56,360 bases of DNA from Pseudoalteromonas sp. A601 (lineage in GTDB: Bacteria; Pseudomonadota; Gammaproteobacteria; Enterobacterales; Alteromonadaceae): positions 1-56,360 of the forward strand of contig NZ_MXQF01000023.1 in NCBI RefSeq assembly GCF_002165575.1. Direction: 5' to 3'. Numbering within the stretch: position 1 is the first letter of the stretch; each line of letters begins with the position of its first letter. Shown one piece after another: positions 15,665 through 26,043 of the stretch. Under the pieces are notes generated by a model that ran no database searches, was not told the origin of the DNA, and was given only the letters and a program-made list of their open reading frames with translations. The position numbers and the translations under genes were made by a program.

Positions 15665-16600
15665 ATGTCGTTAATCATCTCAAATCTCGCAAAACACTAC
15701 GATACAGTAACCGCAGTAAATAACCTGTCATTTGACGTACAACCGGGTGAAATTTTTGCGTTACTAGGCCCGAATGGGGCTGGTAAATCGTCTCTTGTGA
15801 AAATGCTGGTTGGGTTTACTTACCCCGATGCGGGCTCCATTAAACTCACTGATGGCAGTACAACCTATTGTAGTATTCCAACCCACTTATTGGGCTATTT
15901 ACCTGAGGATAGAGGGCTTTACCCCGAAAAAACAATTAAGCAAAATTTACAATTTTTTGCTCAATTGCATGGCGTTACAGCGACTGATTTTGATCTTCGC
16001 TGCCAACATTGGCTGGACAAATTCAACTTAGTTAAGCGCATAAATGACCCTCTTAAATCTCTTTCCAAAGGAAATCAACAAAAAGTACAACTGATTACAG
16101 CCATCTTACATAAACCTAAATGGGTTATTCTTGATGAACCGTTCTCAGGGCTTGATCCAATCAACCAAGAGTTAGTCGTAGAGTTTTTAGCTGAATTAAA
16201 ACAACAAGGCATGACCGTTTTGCTAAGTGCACATCAAATGGCTATGGTTGAAAAGCTAGCGGATAGAGTATTACTACTGAATAAAGGCCAAAGCGTACTA
16301 TATGGTCAGCTTAATGATATCTTTAAGCAATATAATAACAATGTGATTGATGTGACTTTTGAACAATTAATCGAACCGGAGCAATACGCATTGTTAGATA
16401 CTTACCAAAGCAAACAGCTTAGCAGTAATCATTTGTCTATAACGTTGAATGAACAACAACCACTCAGTCAATTACTGACAATTTTGATCAGAGTTGGAAA
16501 TATTTGTGAGCTTAAAAACCAATCACAATCATTACATTCAATCTATTTACAAGTAGTCGCTAAACATAATAAAGAAGTTCATCAGGGAGTGGCATCATGA
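15665..16600 (+). CDS. ABC exporter ATPase, NatA-like
   Basis: A 311-residue ATP-binding subunit of an ABC-2 type exporter. Walker A GPNGAGKS is near residue 36, the signature LSKGNQQKVQ near 136, and Walker B VILDEPFSGLDP just after. The C-terminal 80 residues form the DUF4162-like tail typical of NatA-type ATPases. The stop overlaps the permease start by four bases (ATGA), so the two are translationally coupled. NatAB of Bacillus exports Na+, but relatives export drugs or peptides, so the substrate is open. The gene diverges from the PAS activator gene. Confidence 0.86.
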   Translation: MSLIISNLAKHYDTVTAVNNLSFDVQPGEIFALLGPNGAGKSSLVKMLVGFTYPDAGSIKLTDGSTTYCSIPTHLLGYLPEDRGLYPEKTIKQNLQFFAQLHGVTATDFDLRCQHWLDKFNLVKRINDPLKSLSKGNQQKVQLITAILHKPKWVILDEPFSGLDPINQELVVEFLAELKQQGMTVLLSAHQMAMVEKLADRVLLLNKGQSVLYGQLNDIFKQYNNNVIDVTFEQLIEPEQYALLDTYQSKQLSSNHLSITLNEQQPLSQLLTILIRVGNICELKNQSQSLHSIYLQVVAKHNKEVHQGVAS

Positions 16601-17799
16601 ATAAGCAAAGCTCACTAACTCAAAAACAAATTTGGACAGTAGCAAAATGGGAGTTCTTGCATTTTTTTAAATTAAAACAAGAAATTATTTCTAAACTTAT
16701 CATGTTGGTCATTGCGGGAATTATTTATTTTTTTGCTACTAACAATATGCATCTCGCCAAACAATATAATATCGCTGTCAATACAACATTCGAGTTAGCA
16801 TCCCACATTGACCCCGCATTTAATTTTATAAAGCTTGGTGATATCAGTGATCTTGAACATAACTTAAATGAGACCACTGACTATGATGGCTTACTCAAAT
16901 ATGATTTCATAACTACAAAGTACGCACTCATAACCGCTGAAAAAGACACCTGGCAAACTACATTTAAAAGCCAGCTCAATTCAGCGCTCAAACAAGCACA
17001 ACTCGATGCAATTAACCTAACTCAAGCACAACGTGATGGTTTAGCTAAAAATACAGACGTTGAACATTATATTCTAAATGAAGAGCTTAAAAATCAGGCT
17101 GATAAAAGCCAAACATACACTGCTTTTGGTGTGTTGATTTTACTGTTTGTTGCAATGTTTGGGATATTTGGTCAGTTATTTGTGAGTATTACTGGTGAGA
17201 AACAAAATCGAGTAACCGAGCAGTTAATGGCCACTATGACACCGCAAACCTGGATTGACGGTAAACTTAGCGGGCAGATTTTATTAGCACTTAAAACCAT
17301 GATCGGCACATTACTCTCTATTATACTTTCTATGCTATTTTTCACCGTTGTTATCAAGCAACAAACGTTAAGTTTAGATTTTATAAACTGGGCAATGCTA
17401 CCTTGGTTCATTGTGTTTGCTATATCAGGGTTAGGGATATGTGCTGCATTTATGGCTGCAATTGCTGCAGGTATTGATGACCCAAACCACAGTAGTAAAA
17501 GCGCGTTAATGATGCTTCCCATAGCCCCAATCGCTATTGCTTTTTTTATAATGGACACACCTAATAGTGTTTTAAGCATAGTACTGAGTTACTTGCCCAT
17601 TACTGCATTTGCAGTAATGCCAGTGCGTATGTCATTAGTTGACTTACCATTTTGGCAGCCATTGCTTTCACTCTTTCTGAGTATTGTCTGTTTTTATTAT
17701 TTACGCATTTGTGCCGCACGGATTTTTAAAATGGGTATGAATATGTATGGAAAAGAGCCGAGTTTAAAGGCAATGTGGTTGGCAATTTTCAAACCATAA
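16597..17799 (+). CDS. ABC-2 type permease, NatB-like
   Basis: A 400-residue membrane subunit. One N-terminal membrane segment (about 30-47) is followed by a large extracytoplasmic domain (about 50-175) and five or six C-terminal membrane segments. The segment GEKQNRVTEQLMATMTPQTWIDGK is the conserved cytoplasmic coupling region of this family, seen also in NatB and YhaP-like proteins. It pairs with the preceding ATPase. The gene is followed by a strong hairpin and ends the operon. Confidence 0.84.
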   Translation: MNKQSSLTQKQIWTVAKWEFLHFFKLKQEIISKLIMLVIAGIIYFFATNNMHLAKQYNIAVNTTFELASHIDPAFNFIKLGDISDLEHNLNETTDYDGLLKYDFITTKYALITAEKDTWQTTFKSQLNSALKQAQLDAINLTQAQRDGLAKNTDVEHYILNEELKNQADKSQTYTAFGVLILLFVAMFGIFGQLFVSITGEKQNRVTEQLMATMTPQTWIDGKLSGQILLALKTMIGTLLSIILSMLFFTVVIKQQTLSLDFINWAMLPWFIVFAISGLGICAAFMAAIAAGIDDPNHSSKSALMMLPIAPIAIAFFIMDTPNSVLSIVLSYLPITAFAVMPVRMSLVDLPFWQPLLSLFLSIVCFYYLRICAARIFKMGMNMYGKEPSLKAMWLAIFKP

Positions 17800-17803
17800 A
17801 ATA

Positions 17804-17830
17804 AGGTAGGCTACTAAAGCCAGCCTACCT
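17804..17830. terminator. Convergent terminator between ABC permease and YqhA-like gene
   Basis: Perfect 9-bp arms AGGTAGGCT (17804-17812) and AGCCTACCT (17822-17830) flank a nine-base loop between two convergent genes. The T run is weak. Confidence 0.65.
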
Positions 17831-17833
17831 AGT

Positions 17834-18379
17834 TTAATGACTTTGTGTTTTACTATTAATAAAATCAGTTAGTGCGAACAATACGCCAGAGATGACAAAC
17901 GTGACGTGTATCACTACTTTTAAAATAAGCTCTTCACTTGTATAAGCTGACGAGCTAATAAATACTTTTAATAACTCGACCGCAGAGATGGCAACGATCG
18001 CACTGATCAGCTTCATTTTTAAACCTGAAAACCCCACTTTTCCCATCCACACAGGACGATCTTCATGATTATCAATATTGAGCTTGGAAACAAAATTTTC
18101 ATAACCACTAAAAATGATGATTAGTAATAACCCCGCCAACAATGCGGTGTCTACCAATGTTAAAATACCCACTAATAGCTCTTGATTTGTTGCAGTAAAG
18201 GTCGCAACTCCCATAAGGTATAGCTGTTTGAAAAACTTGATCAGTAATAAAATAACCGCAAACAATAAACCAACAAAAAATGGAGCCAATAGCCAGCGTC
18301 CGCGAAAAATGAATGACTCAAGAACAAGTTCTGCTTTGCCTGCTTGTCTTGGGGTTTTATTGCTTGGTTGGTGATCCAT
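17834..18379 (-). CDS. UPF0114/YqhA family inner-membrane protein
   Basis: A 181-residue protein with four hydrophobic segments and the family-specific stretches RGRWLLAPFFVGLLFA and LVDTALLAGLLLIIIFSGYENFVSKL. These match YqhA (TIGR00645) of enterobacteria. The function is unknown. The conserved KVGFSGLKMKLISAIVAISA segment follows the third membrane helix. It is monocistronic and convergent with the ABC operon. Confidence 0.85.
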   Translation of the reverse strand: MDHQPSNKTPRQAGKAELVLESFIFRGRWLLAPFFVGLLFAVILLLIKFFKQLYLMGVATFTATNQELLVGILTLVDTALLAGLLLIIIFSGYENFVSKLNIDNHEDRPVWMGKVGFSGLKMKLISAIVAISAVELLKVFISSSAYTSEELILKVVIHVTFVISGVLFALTDFINSKTQSH

Positions 18380-18446
18380 AACGCGCTTAATTTACTAAAA
18401 AACAGATTTTAAACGAGTTTATATTATGATACAAACATTTAAACAG

Positions 18447-18483
18447 TTTTTATCGTATATTTATTTTATCTTAACGATAAAAA
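18447..18483. repeat. Inverted repeat in the 286-base gap before the small secreted protein
   Basis: Perfect 10-bp arms TTTTTATCGT (18447-18456) and ACGATAAAAA (18474-18483) are separated by 17 bases in a very AT-rich gap (18380-18665). The position between divergent genes suits an operator. Nothing else is recognised in this gap. Confidence 0.35.
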
Positions 18484-18665
18484 TATTTCGTTATCTTTTA
18501 TTGTCATTTCGATTAAGAATTTCACTACCAACTGAGCATTTCTCTATTGGCTAACTGTTACTTTTTATAAGTAATCGCCATACCGATTACATTATTTAAT
18601 ACCTGCTATTTAGCAGCTAGTTACTTAATCAAATAGGTATAAATACTTTATTTAGGAATGAACAA

Positions 18666-18908
18666 ATGAAAAAACCATTGCTAGCACTAATCGTAGCGCC
18701 CTTTTTTAGCCTTGCTACGACTTATGCTGTCGCTCAAAACGCTGTTGAAGCTTCTGTTGAGACTATTCAAGAATACACCGAGATGTGTTTAGATTGGGCT
18801 AAGGACGACGATATAAGCAATGAAGCGCTTAAACCATACGTTCTAAAGTGCGTCAATGATGAACTTGAGAATGAAGGCTACAAAAAAATAACTGACGTAA
18901 ATCTTTAA
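18666..18908 (+). CDS. Small secreted hypothetical protein
   Basis: An 80-residue protein with a clear Sec signal peptide (MKKPLLALIVAPFFSLATTYAVA, cleavage near AVA-Q). The mature part of about 57 residues is acidic and contains two cysteines (EMCLDWAKDD and LKCVNDELE) that could form a disulfide in the periplasm. Probable Shine-Dalgarno sequence AGGAA at 18654-18658. The family is not recognised. The gene is followed directly by a strong terminator. Confidence 0.68.
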   Translation: MKKPLLALIVAPFFSLATTYAVAQNAVEASVETIQEYTEMCLDWAKDDDISNEALKPYVLKCVNDELENEGYKKITDVNL

Positions 18909-18931
18909 AAAATCGCTTTATCATATTAAAA

Positions 18932-18966
18932 CCGGGATGACGCAAGGGCGTGCATCCCGATTTTTC
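18932..18966 (+). terminator. Rho-independent terminator of the small secreted protein gene
   Basis: Stem CGGGATGACGC / GCGTgCATCCCG (18933-18943 with 18948-18959, one bulge) has a four-base loop and is followed by TTTTT. Confidence 0.85.
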
Positions 18967-18978
18967 CTTACTGGTGTA

Positions 18979-19012
18979 TTAATAGTTGAGCACAGTACGG
19001 CTCAACTATTAA
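18979..19012 (-). terminator. Hairpin spanning the topA stop codon
   Basis: A perfect 13-bp inverted repeat (18979-18991 with 19000-19012) has an eight-base loop. The topA stop codon lies inside the arm. No T run follows on the minus strand, so it may protect the 3' end rather than terminate. Confidence 0.5.
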
Positions 19013-21720
19013 TCATCAGTTTTTTTAGCAGCCTTTTTTGGCGCTGCTTTTTTGGCTGGTGTTTTTTTAGCGGCTGCTTTCTTTTTAGGCGCGGCTTTTT
19101 TCTTTGCCTCTTCAACCCACTTTCCAGCATTGTAATGTGCTGTCCAGCCCGTTGCTTTACCTTCAACCTCGGTCATTACGTACTGCTCTTTATTCTTACG
19201 GCTGTAGCGTACAATTGCTAAGTTACCGTCAGGATCTTTTGCAGGTGCGTCAGCTAAGTAATAAAACTTAGGTGATATACGATCTCTAAAACGCTGTAGT
19301 TCTTCAACTTTAGGTGCACGAGTTTCACGAGACTTAGGGAATGTATTAGCCGCTAAGAAAATACCTGCGGCACCATCACGCAATACAAAATAAGCATCCG
19401 ACTTTTCGCATTCTAGTTCAGGTAATTGTACTGGATCTTCTTTTGGAGGCGCAGCTTCGCCGTTACGTAATAACTTACGGGTATTTTTACACTCGTCGTT
19501 ACTACAACCAAAATACTTACCAAAACGACCCGATTTAAGCTGCATGTCTGAACCACATTTATCACATTCGATAATAGGTCCATCATAGCCTTTAATCTTA
19601 AAGGTACCTTGTTCAATAACGTAACCTTTACAGCCAGGGTTGTTACCACAAACATGCAACTTACGCGTTTCATCAATTAAGTATGAATCCATCGCCGTTT
19701 CACAAATTGGGCAACGCTTCATTTGCATTAATGTTTCGGTTTCAACATCTTCAACATCAGCTGCAACAGCCTCATCACCTGAAACTAAGTTCATAGTGGT
19801 CGTACAACGCTCTTTTGGTGGAAGGTTATAACCTGTACACCCTAAGAATACCCCTGTAGAAGCGGTTCGAATGCCCATTTTACGAGAACACGTTGGACAG
19901 TCGATGTCGGTTTCGACCATTTCATTTTTACGCATTCCACCTTCAGCTTCTTCACCACTTGCAATAGTAAGTTGAGTCGAAAAATCAGCGTAAAATTTAT
20001 CTAAAACTTGGGTCCAAACACGTTCACCTTCAGCGATATCATCCAAACGCCCTTCCATTTTTGCAGTAAAATCAAAGTTCATTAAATCGGTAAAGTTTTC
20101 AACTAAACGGTCTGTCACTATCTCGCCCATTTTCTCTGCAAAGAAACGGCGATTTTCAACACGAACGTAACCACGATCTTGTATTGTTGATATGATAGAT
20201 GCATAAGTAGATGGACGACCGATACCCCGTTTTTCAAGCTCTTTAACTAAACTTGCTTCACTAAAACGCGCAGGTGGCTTAGTAAAGTGTTGCTTAGGAT
20301 CAAGCTCTATCAAAGTCAGTACTTCGCCTTCTTTTACTGCAGGTAAGGATTGATCTTCTTCATTCTTTTTACGTGCTGCCGGCTGTACACGTGTCCAACC
20401 ATCAAAGCGTAAAACACGTCCTTTAGCTTTTAAATGAAAATCACTTGCTGCCACAGTGAGCGTTGTTAAGTCATACTCAGCTGGTACCATTTGGCACGCG
20501 ACAAACTGACGCCAAATTAGCTCATACAGTTTTTTCGCATCTGGGTCTACACCATCAAGGTGGCCTGATAATACAGTTACACTCGATGGACGAATCGCCT
20601 CATGCGCTTCTTGTGCATTGCCTTTAGAACTGTAATTAATTGGGTTTTCTGGTAAGTACTTTTGCCCAAACTGTTCAACAACATAATCACGACACATGCC
20701 TACAGCGTCTTTTGATAAGTTAGTCGAGTCAGTACGCATGTAAGTGATATAACCAGCCTCATACAAGCGCTGAGCTAGCATCATGGTCTTCTTAACACCA
20801 TAACCTAAGCGAGTACTTGCCGCTTGTTGCATTGTCGAGGTAATAAAAGGCGCACTAGGTCTACTCTTACTTGGTTTTTCATCAACACTTATAACTTTAT
20901 ATTCAGCGTTTTCAAGTGATGCAACCGCAGCCATTGCTTGCGACTCATTAACCGGTTTAAACGGCTTATCTGCTTGCTTTGCAACTTCTAAACGTAAGTT
21001 TGACTCAGTATTTTTAACATCAGCATGAATATCCCAAAACTCTTCAGGAATAAATGCTTTAATTTCACGCTCACGCTCAACTAACAAGCGAACTGCAACA
21101 GATTGTACACGTCCTGCGGATAAACCACGGGCTACTTTTGCCCACAATAATGGTGACACCATAAAGCCAACAACACGGTCTAAAAAGCGACGTGCTTGCT
21201 GAGCATAAACCATATCAGTGTTTAGTTCGCCAGGTGTTTCAAACGCTTGTTGAATCGCATTTTTAGTGATCTCATTAAAAACCACGCGTTTATATTTTTC
21301 GGGCTCACCACCAATAATTTGTTCGAGGTGCCAAGCTATGGCTTCCCCTTCTCTATCCAAATCCGTTGCGAGATAGATTTGGTCAGCATTTTCAGCAAGC
21401 TTTTTTAATTCTTGAACGACTTTTTCTTTACCGGGAAGAACTTCGTAGTGAGGCTCCCAGCCTTTTTCTGGATCGATCCCCATCCGAGCAACTAGGTTAG
21501 TGTAATCACGCTGCTTTTTATAAGCCGCTTTATCTTCAGGAGACATTTTGCGCACTTCAGCTGGCGTTTTTGTCGGCGCAGTTTTGGTTTTGCCAGAACC
21601 TGAGGTAGGAAGATCTCGTACATGCCCAATAGAGGACTTGACGATAAAATCGTTTCCTAGATATTTATTAATTGTTTTAGCCTTAGCAGGAGACTCTACA
21701 ATTACTAGCGATTTGCCCAT
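19009..21720 (-). CDS. topA: DNA topoisomerase I (type IA)
   Basis: A 903-residue enzyme that relaxes negative supercoils by single-strand passage. The Toprim domain begins [13 protein letters not shown] and has its acidic DxD in [11 protein letters not shown] (D120, D122). The active-site tyrosine is Y327 in [10 protein letters not shown]. Three Cys4 zinc ribbons follow (CPTC...C, CPIC...C, CDKC...C), then a domain from about 740. The last 35 residues are an almost pure Lys/Ala/Pro tail, a DNA-binding extension often seen in this group. The length is close to the E. coli enzyme. The gene is monocistronic. Confidence 0.98.
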   Translation of the reverse strand: MGKSLVIVESPAKAKTINKYLGNDFIVKSSIGHVRDLPTSGSGKTKTAPTKTPAEVRKMSPEDKAAYKKQRDYTNLVARMGIDPEKGWEPHYEVLPGKEKVVQELKKLAENADQIYLATDLDREGEAIAWHLEQIIGGEPEKYKRVVFNEITKNAIQQAFETPGELNTDMVYAQQARRFLDRVVGFMVSPLLWAKVARGLSAGRVQSVAVRLLVEREREIKAFIPEEFWDIHADVKNTESNLRLEVAKQADKPFKPVNESQAMAAVASLENAEYKVISVDEKPSKSRPSAPFITSTMQQAASTRLGYGVKKTMMLAQRLYEAGYITYMRTDSTNLSKDAVGMCRDYVVEQFGQKYLPENPINYSSKGNAQEAHEAIRPSSVTVLSGHLDGVDPDAKKLYELIWRQFVACQMVPAEYDLTTLTVAASDFHLKAKGRVLRFDGWTRVQPAARKKNEEDQSLPAVKEGEVLTLIELDPKQHFTKPPARFSEASLVKELEKRGIGRPSTYASIISTIQDRGYVRVENRRFFAEKMGEIVTDRLVENFTDLMNFDFTAKMEGRLDDIAEGERVWTQVLDKFYADFSTQLTIASGEEAEGGMRKNEMVETDIDCPTCSRKMGIRTASTGVFLGCTGYNLPPKERCTTTMNLVSGDEAVAADVEDVETETLMQMKRCPICETAMDSYLIDETRKLHVCGNNPGCKGYVIEQGTFKIKGYDGPIIECDKCGSDMQLKSGRFGKYFGCSNDECKNTRKLLRNGEAAPPKEDPVQLPELECEKSDAYFVLRDGAAGIFLAANTFPKSRETRAPKVEELQRFRDRISPKFYYLADAPAKDPDGNLAIVRYSRKNKEQYVMTEVEGKATGWTAHYNAGKWVEEAKKKAAPKKKAAAKKTPAKKAAPKKAAKKTDD

Positions 21721-21927
21721 AGTTGCCTATTTCTAACCAAATATTTTAAATGTGTTTAGCCCACTTCGGGCACGAATATTTATAGGTATATCTACAAACA
21801 CCAATTGTTACAAGCTTTTAATCGAAACTTTTCTACATTTAATGATTAATTAAACAATTATTGCCTTTAATTTAGACAAAACGGTGTTTTTACATATTTG
21901 CAGTGGAATATATAAGAATAGATACAA

Positions 21928-21953
21928 AAATGCCAACCTAATGGTTGGCATTT
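21928..21953 (-). terminator. Terminator of the Ig-like lipoprotein gene
   Basis: Perfect 11-bp arms AAATGCCAACC (21928-21938) and GGTTGGCATTT (21943-21953) have a four-base loop and are followed on the minus strand by TTTTTG. Confidence 0.85.
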
Positions 21954-21978
21954 ATTTTATCTAAGTGCTCGAAAGCAT

Positions 21979-24900
21979 CTAACCATCATCACTAATTTGT
22001 AATCGTGCTGTGGTGTTATTGTCTTTTGGCGTCGTAAATGAAATAGATAAATCACCAACCGATTTTTTATTCGGCTCAGCTTCGCGACTAATTGCAAGTC
22101 CAATAACGGCGGCGTTTGTTGCTGTAGAGTTACCAATCACAAAATCATCTACACCACTATAATCGCCATTCTCACTGCCAACCACTACACTTGTATTTGC
22201 TGCAAGAGGGTTATTATAGATATCTGAGTAATAAAAATTAAAAGATAATGCATCCAACTCCACACCAGAGTCATAAGTCTTAATATTTACTTCTGTAATA
22301 TCACACAGTTGATCGTCTTCACTTTCTTCAAGGCCGAGCACCACAATAGATGAATTATCATACTGATTCAGAATATCTGAACAAGTGCTAATACTATCAG
22401 TAACACCTAACGCATTTGCTGAAAGATTTCCTGTTAGATTGCCATCTGCATCTAACTCAGGTTCCGCCATTGCTGCTGCAAACTTACGACGTAATGACTC
22501 TTTATCAATTGCAAAGCGATAATAAACGGTGCTACCCGACATAATAACTTCAAATGAACGGCGCACATCTATAAGCTCTTTGTTACACATATTAGCAGCC
22601 TGTGCAGCTTCTGTGCATAATAAGCCATTATATTTGCCATCACGTAATGTATGCATACCATTAGAGTCTATATCACCAATTGGTTCCTCAAAATGGGCAC
22701 CGTTTGTTGCAAACTCACTACATGGATCAGTGTCTGATCCATCAGTACAAAGTTGGGCATCTTTGACTATAGAAGCTGTTACTGGATCATAAATAGCTGA
22801 TAAACCATCGTAAGTACCACTTTCATTATGATCAACGAACGCTTCACTCAAATCATAGCCTGAATAATATTCATTACTATCAAAGAGCCCATTGCCATTA
22901 ATATCAATGAATGATTCCTGCCCTTTTGCTGTAACTAAAACTGTTGCACGGGCCCCAAGCGGCACTCCTAACTCATTACTATTCGCATTTAAAATCCCGT
23001 TCAAACAGGGCGCTGGTGCATTTCTATATAAATCACAGTTACGCGTTTCTTCTAGCAATCCGGAAAAATTGGCATCACTATTTAATTGTGTCAATGATAC
23101 TGCATTACTTTGTTCAAAGGTTGGATCAACAATACCTTCGATATCTTCTAAGTACTTTGCTTTAACACGAAGTAGTTTTTTAGGGTTATAATCTGATACT
23201 TTATTCCCCCACTTACTTTCCGTAAATGGTCTAGGATTTTGGCTACGCCATTGCACCGTACAGGCACCATCAATAGATCGGCATTCTAGTTGGGGATTGC
23301 CCTCTTCACCATCTAAAGTACCAATAGCCCCTCCCTCTGTTGTTAAATAGACAGCGGTTCCATCTGGAACTGGGTTATTAAAATGGTCTGCAATGAGTAC
23401 AGTAATATCAAACGTTTCATTATCGTATTGCAAAGTTTCTGTTGAAAAATCAGTTATGGATGCTGTAAAACTATTATTATCAGGAAGACCTGTACTAATA
23501 GAAAGTAAGTCAGATACGCTGATGATTTGTTGATCTAACGACACGAGCGATAAATTCCCAGTTGGACAGCTCACACCTTCCTCACGGTCACCCTCTGCTT
23601 TTTGGCATTCGGCATACACATCTTGCCAACACGTTACATCATCATTTTGATCAGCAGGAATTTGCTCATCTGGAATAAAGCACGCTTGCACTCTTACTGC
23701 CATTGGCACAAAACCTGAATTAACTTGAACTAGTGCAGATCCTTCCCCATCAGTGTCAACACTATGATGCGATAAACTGATCCCCCCATTAGTCGATGTA
23801 AGACGAAAATCTAAGCGTTTGTTTTCTACATCTTGACCAATTTTATCGATTAATTTAAATTCTAGTTTACTGTTTTCTTGACGGCCAACGCCTCCAGTAC
23901 CCTTTAAAGCAATCACATTTGGCTCCGCTGAAATAAATTCAATTGATGCCACATCAGCTTCAGAAACTGGAATGTTAACAGATGCAATTTCAGGTGTTCC
24001 GCCAGTTAATACCGTTGCGATAACGGTATCACCTTGCGTACTTTTACAGCCATTTGTTCTATAGGTTGAAGTCGCAATCCCGCCAATGCTGATCACGTTT
24101 TCATCAATAATCGATTTGCCACTTTCTACACAACTTGATGTAAACTGAACATCAAAAGGAGTAACTATTAAATCATCATTATTGTCTCTAATTTCAACAG
24201 TAATGACAGTTGTTGCGCCCGCCGCTAATGGTTGATATTGTCCTTCGACTGGGTTGCCCGAGCCATCTAATAAATTGGGTAAACCATTATCAATAGATAC
24301 ATTTAATTCTGCCGTACTAATTGAGAAAGCTTTATTTAAACTGCTATCTTTTGCTGTTGCAGTTAATGTTCCAGCACCACTACTTGCTCCAGGTTGTAAT
24401 TTTAATAATGCAAAACCAAAATTATCTGTTAATGCTTTTCCTGAATCAGGCAGTAGCTGCCCTAAATCAGTGGACAATTCAGCGATAATACCAGCGATGC
24501 CGTCACCACTACTCGTATCAACCACTTTAATAAGAACATCAATCAATACATCTGATGAAAATGTATTAGTCACTGCACAACCAGTCGAAGGATCGAGTGG
24601 ATTTAATGCCTCGGAATTTCGATTCGCATCCCAATTGGCATTACACCCTTGTAAAAGTTTTATATCTAACTCGGCTTGTGCATTTTCTATCGGGGCATCA
24701 TCGCCATTTGAAACAAAACCAGCTGTTTTAGTTATGACTTCGTCACTTTCTGACCCATAGCTTGCTATAATCTGGCCTGCACCTTTGAAATTACCGCTAC
24801 TTAGTGTCACAGTAGCAACACCATTTACATCGGTTAATGCTGTACCTAACTCTGGGGTTATTTTACCTGTATATTTAGATGTGAAACTGATTAATTGTGA

Positions 24901-25839
24901 CGCTAATGGAAGTCCATCATCTTTTAATGTTGCAGTGACGATACCTTTATTATCTTTACTTACCGGGTTTAACTCTGAAAATACAGCACCACTTTGGTCT
25001 AAAATATTTAAATCGAGAGTAATTGTACCTGATACCCCTGTATCAGTTCCTTGACCACCAGTTGACTGAAAATCAAATGTACCTGTGTAAGAATCACCAT
25101 CTATACTGTACGTAGCTGTAACCATACCTGCACCAGCATCTTTACCTGCGGTAAGCTGAACTGTTGCTACGCCGTCATTTTGTGTTAAAGCAGAGCCTGT
25201 CGTAGGCTGTAACAAACCGATACTATCAGTTAAGGAGAAAACAATGCGCTTACCGGCTACAACTGAATCGTTGTATTTTAATGTAGCCCTTAAATCGAGT
25301 GGCGCAGCATTTGTCACTGTATTAGATGCAGTCCCAGTGTCCTGCGTATACCCTTGTACAGTAATTGTGTAGTTATCTTGTACAGTGCCATCAGCATCTC
25401 CAGTTGATGTAAATGCAAACGACTGTGCGCTACTAATCGTTTCGCCCTCAATCGTGACAAAAGCATCAACAGTGCCAGCTCCTGCGTTACTACCCACCGC
25501 AAGAAGAATTTTTGCAGAACCATCATCATCAGTGATCGCAGTGCCTGATGTTGGTTCAAAAACTCCGTACTCACCGTCTGTGCTAAAAGTAACTCTGACA
25601 TCTGAAACTGCAGCTCCATCTTTCAACAATTTTGCCGTTAGCTGTAAACGTTGTTCTGAGGAGACCTCATTAGCGGCTTCACCTGTTGTTTCAGATACAC
25701 CACTTACAGTTAATGTATACGTTGCAGAATCTGTACTGTCATCAAGTGATCCCCCGTCCTTTTCAATTGAACCACCGCCACCACAGGCTGCGAGTAGAAA
25801 ACTGAACATCACAACACTGAGCCATCGAATTAAAGGCAT
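21979..25839 (-). CDS. Large Ig-like (Big-1/invasin-type) repeat lipoprotein
   Basis: A 1286-residue surface-type protein. The N-terminus MPLIRWLSVVMFSFLLAACGGGG has a lipobox (LAAC), so Cys19 should be lipidated and the protein anchored in the outer membrane. From about residue 40 to 560 there are at least four Big-1-like repeats, each with a conserved TD-x(1,2)-G-x-A hinge (AITDDDGSAKILL, ALTQNDGVATVQL, ALTDVNGVATVTL, ALTDNFGFALLKL). More divergent Ig-like units follow. A late segment holds calcium-loop-like repeats (DINGNGLFDSNEYY, DHNESGTYDG, DIDSNGMHTLRDG). Adhesion or scaffold roles are inferred. The gene has a strong GGGAGA ribosome site and stands alone. Confidence 0.85.
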   Translation of the reverse strand: MPLIRWLSVVMFSFLLAACGGGGSIEKDGGSLDDSTDSATYTLTVSGVSETTGEAANEVSSEQRLQLTAKLLKDGAAVSDVRVTFSTDGEYGVFEPTSGTAITDDDGSAKILLAVGSNAGAGTVDAFVTIEGETISSAQSFAFTSTGDADGTVQDNYTITVQGYTQDTGTASNTVTNAAPLDLRATLKYNDSVVAGKRIVFSLTDSIGLLQPTTGSALTQNDGVATVQLTAGKDAGAGMVTATYSIDGDSYTGTFDFQSTGGQGTDTGVSGTITLDLNILDQSGAVFSELNPVSKDNKGIVTATLKDDGLPLASQLISFTSKYTGKITPELGTALTDVNGVATVTLSSGNFKGAGQIIASYGSESDEVITKTAGFVSNGDDAPIENAQAELDIKLLQGCNANWDANRNSEALNPLDPSTGCAVTNTFSSDVLIDVLIKVVDTSSGDGIAGIIAELSTDLGQLLPDSGKALTDNFGFALLKLQPGASSGAGTLTATAKDSSLNKAFSISTAELNVSIDNGLPNLLDGSGNPVEGQYQPLAAGATTVITVEIRDNNDDLIVTPFDVQFTSSCVESGKSIIDENVISIGGIATSTYRTNGCKSTQGDTVIATVLTGGTPEIASVNIPVSEADVASIEFISAEPNVIALKGTGGVGRQENSKLEFKLIDKIGQDVENKRLDFRLTSTNGGISLSHHSVDTDGEGSALVQVNSGFVPMAVRVQACFIPDEQIPADQNDDVTCWQDVYAECQKAEGDREEGVSCPTGNLSLVSLDQQIISVSDLLSISTGLPDNNSFTASITDFSTETLQYDNETFDITVLIADHFNNPVPDGTAVYLTTEGGAIGTLDGEEGNPQLECRSIDGACTVQWRSQNPRPFTESKWGNKVSDYNPKKLLRVKAKYLEDIEGIVDPTFEQSNAVSLTQLNSDANFSGLLEETRNCDLYRNAPAPCLNGILNANSNELGVPLGARATVLVTAKGQESFIDINGNGLFDSNEYYSGYDLSEAFVDHNESGTYDGLSAIYDPVTASIVKDAQLCTDGSDTDPCSEFATNGAHFEEPIGDIDSNGMHTLRDGKYNGLLCTEAAQAANMCNKELIDVRRSFEVIMSGSTVYYRFAIDKESLRRKFAAAMAEPELDADGNLTGNLSANALGVTDSISTCSDILNQYDNSSIVVLGLEESEDDQLCDITEVNIKTYDSGVELDALSFNFYYSDIYNNPLAANTSVVVGSENGDYSGVDDFVIGNSTATNAAVIGLAISREAEPNKKSVGDLSISFTTPKDNNTTARLQISDDG

Positions 25840-26043
25840 TGATCTCTCCCTAGCGTTTGTTATTAATATTAAAATATATATTTACTCAATATTAACCTAT
25901 AACTGGCACTAAAATCACAACTTTTTATGAGTTTATTAGTTGTTTTTTTGATCCGACTTTTTTTTACATATTTATCGATTTTTTCTGTATAAAAATCTGC
26001 AGGCTGGTAGGCTATGGCAAATTTATAAAAATAGATTGTTACT

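Noticed and set aside
24254..24760. 168-residue plus-strand frame opposite the Ig-like lipoprotein gene
   Set aside because: Antisense to a strongly supported gene, with no ribosome site and low-complexity translation typical of a shadow frame.
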